From positions 114,767-178,766 of the forward strand of contig JAJEDN010000023.1 in the NCBI GenBank assembly GCA_022821495.1: a DNA stretch of 64,000 nucleotides. The letters run 5' to 3'. The translations under genes and the position numbers were made by a program. This DNA is from Candidatus Poribacteria bacterium. Its GTDB lineage: Bacteria; Poribacteria; WGA-4E; WGA-3G. Position 1 is the first letter of the stretch. Every line of letters starts with the position of its first letter. The notes beneath the pieces are model-generated. The model saw only the letters and a program-made list of their open reading frames with translations. It was not told the origin of the DNA and searched no databases. Shown piece after piece: positions 8,845 to 17,700 of this stretch.

Positions 8845-9867
8845 ATGAATTCTAATAACGTGAGATACTGGAGCATAATCGGCGTGGGTTTCGGACTCGT
8901 AGGGTGCGTGTTGCTGATATTAGCCGCTAACCTGGCACTTCAGGCAGAAGATGAGGTGCCTCGCGTGACAGAGATGTTCCAAGGATTTCAGGATGGGAAG
9001 TGTAAAAGCTGCCACCCAGCGATCTGGAGGGAGTGGGCGGATTCGATGCACGCAAAAGCGTGGGTTGATGAAATCTACCAAGCAGCTGCGGAGCAGATCG
9101 CTGACAGAGAAACGAAGTGCGACCAGTGCCATGCCCCGCAACCAATTCTCATTACGGGTGTTGGGAACATGCCAAAGTTGAGAGACGAACAACGGGAAGC
9201 GGGTGTTTCGTGTCTCGTTTGTCACCTCGATGCACACGGGGCGATGAACGGACCGCCAGCAAGTGCGGAAACCTATTTTCACGCCAACCTTACGAACCCT
9301 ATCTATACCCAACCGACGGTGCTTTGTGGGACCTGCCACGGTCAGCAAAACGTTCCCGAACACGATCAGGTCTCCAGTTTTTTGAATAGCAAATTCGCTG
9401 ACGGAGATACGAGTTGTGCGACGTGTCACATGCCGGTCGTGAAGCGGTTACAGAGCACCACCAGTCATGAAAGCATCAAAGGGCGGAAACATACGTGGCG
9501 TGGCAGCCGTAGTGTTGCACAACTCAGGCGTGCCGCAACCCTTCAACTTGAATACACAGATCGGAAAGCGGTGGCGACACTTCGCAGTAAGACAGGACAC
9601 ATCTTACCGGGGGGGACATTGCGTACCATTGTACTTGAGGTGACACTTCTCGCATCGGATGGCACCGAACGTCAGAGACAACAGATCTCAATCTCTGCTG
9701 AGAACGAGAACCGCCTGCTTCCAGACGAAAATAGGACTTACACTTTTAATATTGCGTCCGCCACGACCGGCGACACAATTAAAGCGCGCTTAATATATCA
9801 GTTGACACCGGATACCCCCGAACCGAAGCGAATATTGATGGCAGAGAAAACGCATGTTGTCCGTTGA
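8845..9867 (+). CDS. Membrane-anchored or secreted five-heme cytochrome c
   Basis: After an N-terminal hydrophobic segment (about residues 10-33) the protein carries five CxxCH heme-attachment motifs: CKSCH (53-57), CDQCH, CLVCH, CGTCH and CATCH. The phrase HPAIWREWADSMHAKAW between hemes 1 and 2 is typical of the cytochrome c-554-like multiheme group. The last 130 residues have no heme and look like a beta-rich domain. It should act in periplasmic electron transfer; redox partner unknown. ATG 8845 is preferred over the in-frame GTG 8833 because GAGGGG at 8835-8840 serves it. Co-location with heme synthesis genes is suggestive but separated by a repeat. Confidence 0.88.
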   Translation: MNSNNVRYWSIIGVGFGLVGCVLLILAANLALQAEDEVPRVTEMFQGFQDGKCKSCHPAIWREWADSMHAKAWVDEIYQAAAEQIADRETKCDQCHAPQPILITGVGNMPKLRDEQREAGVSCLVCHLDAHGAMNGPPASAETYFHANLTNPIYTQPTVLCGTCHGQQNVPEHDQVSSFLNSKFADGDTSCATCHMPVVKRLQSTTSHESIKGRKHTWRGSRSVAQLRRAATLQLEYTDRKAVATLRSKTGHILPGGTLRTIVLEVTLLASDGTERQRQQISISAENENRLLPDENRTYTFNIASATTGDTIKARLIYQLTPDTPEPKRILMAEKTHVVR

Positions 9868-9902
9868 TATTCCATGAACACATGGGCTATTTAGTTTTCA
9901 TT

Positions 9903-9996
9903 TTTTACGGGGATTTTGATACACCAAGCCCGGTAGGTTCGGTTTCCTATTTTACGGGGATTTTGATGTGCCAAACCCGGTAGGTTCGGTTTCCTA
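9903..9996. repeat. Two tandem 47-bp repeats
   Basis: Two adjacent 47-bp copies (9903-9949 and 9950-9996) beginning TTTTACGGGGATTTTGAT and ending GGTAGGTTCGGTTTCCTA, with only a few differences (ACACCAAG versus GTGCCAAA). No reading frame covers them. Confidence 0.8.
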
Positions 9997-10180
9997 ACCG
10001 AACCGGGTTTCAACAAAGTTGTTCGTCTTGGGTTTTCTCTGTTAGGACTGCTGTTTAGAAACTGCTTTTTTTCAAGGTTTGTATAAACAGTTTTTGGTCC
10101 GAACCAGCCTCAATAGGGTTTTGTGGGATTCAAGGTTTCTGCCTAAGTTCCGGTGCGGTTAGGAAACCGCACCTACCGGG
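9973..10180. repeat. Pair of REP-like hairpins in inverted orientation within a gene-free stretch
   Basis: The gene-free stretch 9868-10200 holds the tandem repeats above and two related hairpins. The left is GGTTCGGTT/AACCGAACC at 9983-10004 with AAACCC/GGGTTT outside it. The right, CCGGTGCGGTTAGG with ACCGCACC (10150-10180), is close to the reverse complement of the left. The two could pair with each other as ends of a roughly 200-bp element. Nothing coding is seen between them. Confidence 0.7.
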
Positions 10181-10200
10181 CCTGGGACCATGACGGTATA

Positions 10201-10950
10201 CTATGCATTCATATTCGGCAATGAATCGAGACCGAGCAACCGTTTTAGTGTCGGTGTTGCGCGCGAGATAACTTCGTCAGATACTAATTTAAGGTGTGCT
10301 TGTTGCGGTTTCAAGATAGAACGACAGAAAAAACCGAGTAACCCAACACGCGGTTCATTCGTTCTATTTTCTGATGAGCCATGCCATATTGCCCCGTTAA
10401 CAATTAGAACGGAACCTCGCGGCCCGCAGATTTGCAACTCGTCGGCATATTCGGCACCCGATTCAGGTAACGCTTCAAGCCGACGGTGGCTGCCCGGCAC
10501 ACAACTAGTTGCCCCGTTTTCGCGGGTGAAGTCATCTAAAAACCAGACGCTGTTAGCGACGAGTGGAAAACTTGGACGCGGTGTCGGCAAAGCAGATAAC
10601 GGATAATCGATATGGAGACCGGCATCTGGCGCGCCCGGATAAAGCACATTCACTGTAAAGGAACTCAATGTGCAATCGGTGCCGAGCAGATACTCCATCG
10701 CGGCGAGCATCTTCGGTTGTTGGATAGCTGCTTCAAAGATTTCGCCTTTGTCTACCAGATTCCAGACGCGTTGTGCGCTGTCGTTCGCGAGATATGTGTG
10801 GCTTTTGTCGGTTGCTTGTTCTGCCGCAGCAAGTGCCAGCGAACGTTCCCGAAGCTGCAGCGTTGTATCCGAAGGTATAAGGCTTTCCAGCAGCAGGAAC
10901 CCGCGTTGATCCAATTGTTCTTTTTCAGATTCATTTAATAACATAGGCAT
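10201..10950 (-). CDS. Phytanoyl-CoA dioxygenase (PhyH) family protein
   Basis: Non-heme Fe(II)/2-oxoglutarate oxygenase of the PhyH family; such enzymes hydroxylate or demethylate small substrates in the cytoplasm. In 249 residues the iron ligands are visible as HID in GLHIDYPLSA and the distal His in IWHGSSENR, with the 2-oxoglutarate-binding Arg in EPRVGLL. VPGSHRR is also typical. Two ATGs lie near the start (10950 and 10944). AGAGGA lies almost directly against the first, so 10944 has the better spacing. The start region lies inside a repeat copy (10943-11070). Substrate unknown. Confidence 0.85.
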   Translation of the reverse strand: MPMLLNESEKEQLDQRGFLLLESLIPSDTTLQLRERSLALAAAEQATDKSHTYLANDSAQRVWNLVDKGEIFEAAIQQPKMLAAMEYLLGTDCTLSSFTVNVLYPGAPDAGLHIDYPLSALPTPRPSFPLVANSVWFLDDFTRENGATSCVPGSHRRLEALPESGAEYADELQICGPRGSVLIVNGAIWHGSSENRTNEPRVGLLGFFCRSILKPQQAHLKLVSDEVISRATPTLKRLLGLDSLPNMNA

Positions 10951-11130
10951 TTCCTCTTAAAGTCCCCCTGATAAGGGGCGGTGAATGCCCATAAGGCATT
11001 CATACCCGGTGAATGCCCATAAGGCATTCATACCGTTGATTCTGATTCTTTAGGGGGTTGACTTTGCATTATAGGCATTTCCTCTTAAAGTCCCCCTGAT
11101 AAGGGGGATTTAGGGGGTTGACTTTGCATT
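10943..11130. repeat. Tandem copies of the CCCCCTGATAAGGGG repeat, one with a 68-bp insertion
   Basis: Copy B (11071-11130) is a 60-bp unit, ATAGGCATTTCCTCTTAAAG through GACTTTGCATT. Copy A (10943-11070) is the same unit interrupted after GATAAGGGG by two perfect 28-bp tandem repeats, each a hairpin with GAATGCC/GGCATTC arms (10979-11006 and 11007-11034). The left end of copy A contains, on the minus strand, the ribosome site and start codon of the PhyH gene. The duplication therefore includes the gene's 5' edge. Confidence 0.8.
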
Positions 11131-11187
11131 AAAGTAGTATATGCGTAATTCTAAAATCTACTATAAATAACCCTGAAATGTTTTTTG

Positions 11188-11216
11188 TTGACAGTTTAAG
11201 CGTTTTATAGTACTAT
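11188..11216 (+). promoter_or_regulatory. Candidate sigma-70 promoter, distal
   Basis: TTGACA (11188-11193), a 17-bp spacer and TACTAT (11211-11216). It lies in an AT-rich gene-free region that leads only to the 2505-residue protein at 11753. The -10 match is moderate. Confidence 0.5.
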
Positions 11217-11280
11217 GTCAAACATATTGTCAATTTCTGGTAAATAGTTGGAAATTAGCAACCGAAATTCAAATTTTGAT

Positions 11281-11309
11281 TTGACATATTTTTGAAATTG
11301 TGGTATTAT
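11281..11309 (+). promoter_or_regulatory. Near-consensus sigma-70 promoter for the surface-protein operon
   Basis: A perfect TTGACA (11281-11286), a 17-bp spacer and TATTAT (11304-11309). It is the strongest promoter-like match in this gene-free region and points at the gene at 11753, implying a leader of roughly 435 nt. Confidence 0.7.
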
Positions 11310-11752
11310 TAATAAAAGTGAATTGCAATTTAATCGATGAGATACCGATGCGGCGGGGACACATTTTTACCGATTGCATAAAACATCACATACACTGTGC
11401 AGGGTGATTTTGCTTGCCGGTTTTCTGCCTGTAACACGAACATCTTTGCCACGTAGCGATTAAATGCTTGCTTAATTTACCACTTTTTGTTAAAATAATA
11501 GAAAAATTCCCGCAAGGTCAAATATAAAAGTTGGGTGCCCACTTTTCACTAACTTTTGACTTGTGCCATAGGTTGTGCAAACCTTATCCTACGGCTATAT
11601 CGGTATCGGGAAATTTTAATGCTCGTTGGTAGGTTGTTAGTTGGATGGGCAAACATCTACCCCAGTCGTCTTTGTTGTATTCTCGCTTGCCCATCTAAGA
11701 TACTCAGTACTTAGTCTCGCGAGCGCGCAGACTTGATGAGGAGGATGAGTTA
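11310..11752 (+). other. Long 5' leader of the surface-protein operon, unidentified structure
   Basis: No convincing reading frame is seen. Two structured spots are visible. The first is AAAGTTGGGTG/CCCACTTT at 11529-11546. The second is a 9-bp perfect inverted repeat GATGGGCAA/TTGCCCATC (11644-11652 and 11687-11695) shortly before the GAGGAGGA ribosome site at 11738-11745. I compared it by eye with cyclic-di-GMP, cobalamin and purine riboswitch consensus elements and found no match. A regulatory leader is inference. Confidence 0.35.
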
Positions 11753-14700
11753 ATGAAAAAACGAACACTCGTTTGTTTTTTGATTTTTACATTGTGTGTT
11801 TTTTACACCGCAATACCGAACACAGTTTTCGGGCAAGAAGAGGGAGTTGCTCTCGCCAAGCAAGTTTTTGACGAGTATAGCGAGACACTTCAGCGTGACG
11901 ATGTTAAAGCACTGCTTCCACAGATCTTAGGCGGTCTTGCGGAGGCAGGTGATGATCAAGATATCCCAGGTCTCGTTGATACGGCAATCACTTTGATTAA
12001 CGCGGGCCAAGGGGCAACCCTACAGGGACTCGCTGCCGCACAAGGTATTACGCTAACAGATGATCATATAACACTTCTTGCAGATCCGGATGTCCAAACG
12101 TTACTCACGGCTGAAACCACTAAGGAGCTGCTCGGGCTTAAGGGTGCGGAACTTCAGGCAGGACTTGCAGAACTCTTGAGGTTAGCTAATGAACCGGTTG
12201 AAGAGGTAACACCCCCGCCAGAAGAAGAAGTGACACCCCCGCCAGAAGAAGAAGTGATGCCGCCGCCAGAGGAGGAAGTGACACCCCCGCCAGAAGAGGT
12301 AATACCCCCGACAGTTGCTCTCGCTAACCAAGTTTTTGACGAGCACAGCCAGACACTTCAGCGTGACGACGTTAAAGCACTGCTTCCACAGATCTTAGGC
12401 GGTCTTCAGGGGGCAGGTGACGATGTCGATATCCCAGGTCTCGTTGATACGGCTATAGCTTTGATTAACGCGGGTCAAGGGGCAACCCTACAGGGGCTCG
12501 CTGCTGGACAGGGTGTTACACTAACAGATGATCATATAACGCTTCTTGCAGATCCGGATGTCCAAACGTTACTCACGGCTGAAACCACTAAGGAGCTGCT
12601 CGGGCTTAAGGGTGCGGAACTTCAGGTAGGACTCGCAGAACTCTTGAGGTTAGCTAATGAACCGGTTGAAGAGGTAACACCGCCGCCAGAGGAAGAAGTG
12701 ACACCGCCGCCAGAAGAGGAAGTGACGCCACCGCCAGAAGAGGAAGTGACGCCACCGCCAGAGGTGGTACCACCTCCGCCAGAGGATAAAGCACCTCCCT
12801 TTGATCCTGCAACGCCTACAAGAGATTACCTGTTAGGTAAGTCTCGACTTGGTGGTTTGTCCCTAAACGGTGCTTCTGGAAGAAGGTTTGTTGAAGACTT
12901 TATCGCTGCACTGGCACCTCCTGGAATATCGCTTGATGCAGAAGTCGTAGTGGATGCTATCCTTGATGCAGTGCCAAGAGGGTTTTTGCCCAAAAATCAG
13001 ATTCGCAAGCTTTTACTGTCAAAGCGTCTCAGTGCTTTCCCTCAGGAAGAGGATCAGTTAGATGCCGAGAACTTCGGAAATGCTATAATGCCGAATTTCA
13101 CCGATTTTCTCTACTCAGATTTTGGCGACACACCAAACCAAAAATACCTGACAAGCAATGGTCTGCACGTTTATACGCGTGTTCCAGCAAAGGTTGCGGG
13201 TGTCGAGTTTAGTCTCTCAGATGGTACAACGGTTCCCGGCACAGAGTTTAAAATGGCTGAACTCGAAAGCAATAGCATCGATTATACCTTCCGCTTAGAG
13301 GAAACGCTTGCCGCCACTAACTTACCCGCATGGCCAGACTTAGATACTCAGTTGTTCTCCAGCGTTACGCTTCGATATTCAAATACCGGTCCAATGAGTG
13401 ATAACTACTTTGAGGCTGATATGCAAGCGGTACCTGGAGAAAATGGAGTCGTCTGGGAAGCAAAATTGGGTATACCTGCTGGTCGTAGCACGTATTACTA
13501 TTTTGAGGTAGTACTCGCTGAACCGTTGACGTTCACCGCACTGGACCGGGACGCTATTGCAGCCCTTGATCCGACCACCGCTACATTAGCAGATGTCCTC
13601 AATCCAGCGAATCTACATCAAATTACGATTGAAGGTTGGGCAATGCCTGATCCGCGTAACCTCCAATTAGCGGACCGCGGTATTGTTGAGGCGTTATTCA
13701 CACCTAACTTGGTAGATGCGTTTGACGAAATATTGCGTTCGCCGCAAGTCCTTCAGTTAATCCCACAAGTCCTCGCGGGTCAGGCTGATTTAAATGACAT
13801 CCTGAATGTTGCTACACCAAAGCAGTTGCATAGAATCCAGACCATATTGCTCCGTAATACGAACACGCTGACAACTCAATTTGAGGAAGCGTTTGATCCA
13901 ATGTTGGCTTCTGTTTTCACTGTGCCGCGTGTTGATCTGGAAACGCAATCACTCTGGACTGCGCGCATTCCTGACATTGATGATGGTAACTATCAGTTGA
14001 AAGCGGATGTTCTTGATGCTGACGGAACCGTTCTTGATCGGATGCAAGAGAATATCACTGTTGACACGAGCGCACCGGAAGCAAATATCGGCATTAGCCC
14101 AGGTGAGGACGCAAACGCTACCGGCTATATGAACGATGATGGAATTTATGTTGCTACTGCCCCTACTGCTGGCACCGCCGCAACCCTCAAGATTATGGGG
14201 ATGCCGACGGTTCCTGGTGAGATTGCTCCAGGTAGAGGCTATCTTCTCTATCAATTGATCGCACTGAACGAAGATGGAACACCCTACCTCGGAGACCCAT
14301 CGATTCAAAAACCCAACACTTGGATGCCGTTGACTGTTGATTCCACTATGTTAGTATCCAATATTTGGGATGCAGTTCGAGGGGCAATTGCAGAGGGACG
14401 AGTGAACGCACCAACTGACCTGACCCTTCAGGCAGCTTTGGCGTTACCGCTGGAGGGCGTGTTGGGTATCCTGAATGCCGGTTTGATACAGCAATTCGCA
14501 GATCCAGTCCTAAAAGATTTGGAGCCTTTTATAGGGTTTAGCAGTTTAAGTGATAGCCAGGCGCAATTGATAGTTGATGCACTCGGTGCTACAATAGACA
14601 TCATCGACCATCTTGTACCTGTAACCTTTGATCCATCTGGGTACGTGGTGATGCCTATCCAGGGTGAACAAATGCCGCTTATAACTGGTGATTACGGCAT

Positions 14701-17700
14701 TCGGGCAATGGGGCTTGATAGTCTCTTCAATGTCGGTGCTTACGCTGCACCTCAACATCTCAGGATCGTCGCACCAGAATATGACAAAGCCAGCGTAACG
14801 TTCGCTGTAATTGGCGATTGTAACATGGACGGTGATATGGAGGATCTCTTTGAAAGCGGTCCCATTGGCGATGTAACAATCTTCAACAATACTACGGAAA
14901 ATGTTGTATTAACTGTCACTGTTGATCACCGCACAGTCCATCCTGCTGGTGTTATGGTACAATACATGGATGCCGCGGGCGTATGGCAGAATATCGGCGA
15001 ACTTGATCTCGCTGGTACTGAAGCAGGTTCAACACTGACAATTGATTGGAACGTCACTGACTTTGATGAATTGTTAGGCGCAGGTAGCACTGTAGCGGTT
15101 CGTACCGTAGCTTCCAATGCGCTTGGTCTAACACATCGTTCAACAGAAGGCACTATCAATTTAGATCCAGGTATCTGCCCGCTTGATCCAGAGGTTATCG
15201 CAATTACAGTGGATCCTGCCACGACTACCAACTCGGTTAGTGGGGCACCACAAGGCATGCTAACCCTTAATGCTTATACACCGAGCCGGACTTCTACACC
15301 GATTGATTCTGTCCGCTTGGCTGCTAAGGGTCCCCAAGATGCTGAATGGACAATTGAAACCAGCGAATCCGTTGAAAAGATTGGTGGTCAACAGCTTGCG
15401 GATATCCTCGGCGATCTCGTCAGTACTGTAGGACCTGACAAGCCAATTGTCAATGTTGATAGTACTTACCAGAAATGGATGGTTTCCATAGATACCACAG
15501 AGTTGATGGATACTATTACCAAAAGTAGTACTGATGATAACCAATATGTCGTAACGGGATATGCCAATACCGATGGTGGCGAAATAGCACCAATTCCCGG
15601 TGTTGAGGCAAAATTCTCGGTGGATAACATTGATCTCACGAACATTACTGCTGTTGCTGATGCCGAGGGTGCCGTTGAGGCAAACGAAGACGGAAGTTAT
15701 TCAGTCGGTGGACTCGTTGATAAATACGACGAGGCTGTTGAATCCCCGATGGTTACCTTTACCATCAAGCCAGTATCTTATCCGGGAGTCTACGCATCGG
15801 TTATGTTGGTAACGGATGCTGAAGGTGTTTCTATCGGAGAGGCAACCGAAACTGCTGAAGGCAGTGGTGTTTTTGAGATAACCGTTGATGTCGGTACACT
15901 TGCTGACGGTGAATACCTTAAAAATGGAACCTATATGTTCCACGCTGTGGCTGTTGATGCCGAGGGTTCAGAAGTTTCCGAAACGGATGGGGCGAAAATC
16001 TCGGTGAATGTTGAAAACACTTACCGACCGGCTCCAGAAATTTTGGCAATAACAACGGATCCTGCAGAAAAGACTAACCCGGATAGCGGTGCCCCGAAGG
16101 AAACCGTCACGGTCAATGCTTACTCTATTGGTGAAACAACTTCTCCGTTGATCACTTCAATGCGCTTTGAAGTTAAACGTCTAAACGATGACGATGCCGC
16201 TTGGATAGAGGTTGGCGTAACTGAGGATGGGACTGTTGTTACTTCCGAAGAAGTTCAAGAACTTCAGAATTTAAATGTTGATGCCCTCACTGACCTCATT
16301 ACCGTCGCAGCTGGAACTGCCGCTACGAGTCCTGAGGCTTCACCTATTCATCGATATCAATCCTATCAAAAATGGACGGTTGATATAGATACGGTAGCGT
16401 TGGAACTGCCAGACACCATTGACAAGGATAGTCCGGCAGCGCGTGATGCTTCTAAGGATGACAACCCCTACATCGTACGCGCAGTCGCAATTTCCACAGC
16501 AAACGAAAGCGAAACGCCAGCCCCTGATGGTGTTAGGTCAATGTTCTCGCTTGATAATGTTGATGATGTCGCGCCAGGAATCGCTGATCGAGAAGGTGAT
16601 GATGGCACGCCAGCAGGACCGCGTCCGACGAACATTGTTGCCGTTGCTGACATTCTTGCAGATGGTACTGAAGCAAACATTGACGCAAGCGAAGATGGTA
16701 GTTATCCTGTCGGTGGTATCGTTGATCCAAGTGTTGAGCAGCCCCCGGTGGCTATCTTTACCATCAAACCGACATCCGAGCGGGGAACCTACGATTCGGT
16801 CGAGTTGGTAACAGATGCTGAAGGTATTACCATTGGAGAAGCCGTTGAAGTTGAGAATGGCGTTTTTAAGATTGAAACTGATGTATCTGAGGTGCCAAAC
16901 GGAACTTATATGTTCAATGCCCTCGCTTCTGATGCGTCCGGTAACGTGCAAGAGGATATGTCCGAAACTGATGGTTCCAGAATCACAGTTGGAGTGACCA
17001 ACTTCCGAGTTGCTGATGTTACGGACATAGCTGTCGTCGCTGTTGATGGTACGGACGTTGCGGAACCACCCGCAGAACCGATTCCACTTCGCAATTCAGT
17101 CACTGTGAGTTTCATGGTTGCAAACGGTTCGTTAGCAGCTGGGGATCTCACGGGCGCAGTGTATGGACAAGATATGACCGGGGATCCGTCGCCTGAAGAA
17201 GATCCAGAAAATACCTTTACGCTTACGGTAGAGGTCGGAGCTCTTACAGACGGTGTCCATTCACCTGACGCTGTGGTCACGAAACGGAACGGTTCGGTCG
17301 CATTCCCAGTAACAAAGGTTAATGTGGATAACACCGGTCCAATGGTTACTATCGAATCTCCTACGGAAGATGAAGCGGTAGATAGCCTGCCGACTGTACA
17401 CGCAAGTTATCACGACGGTGCGGGTGCTGGTGTTGATGGTGCCACTGGAAGCCTTGATTTGGCACGTCTCCAGCCGCCTGACGCAGTTGAAGTGACCGTT
17501 GACCAAGCGGAACTTGAAAAAGATGCCGAAGCCTTGGTCTATACCCGTAGTGAGCAACTTGCCGGTGGCGCGTATCGTGTAACTGTTGAAGTTGCTGATA
17601 TTCTCGGTAACGTCGGGACGGGTACGCGGGAATTCACTGTCAATGGGACGCTCCCAACTGTTGCGATTCATTCGCCGGTTTCAGGGCAAACCTTTGCGCA

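Noticed and set aside
9903..9996. Tandem 47-bp units as a CRISPR array
   Set aside because: Only two copies, adjacent, without spacers.
11340..11600. Cyclic-di-GMP or cobalamin riboswitch in the leader
   Set aside because: No matching core motifs by eye; only isolated hairpins.
12200..12790. Short regular repeats resembling a CRISPR array
   Set aside because: They are in-frame 27-bp coding repeats without spacers; no cas genes are near.
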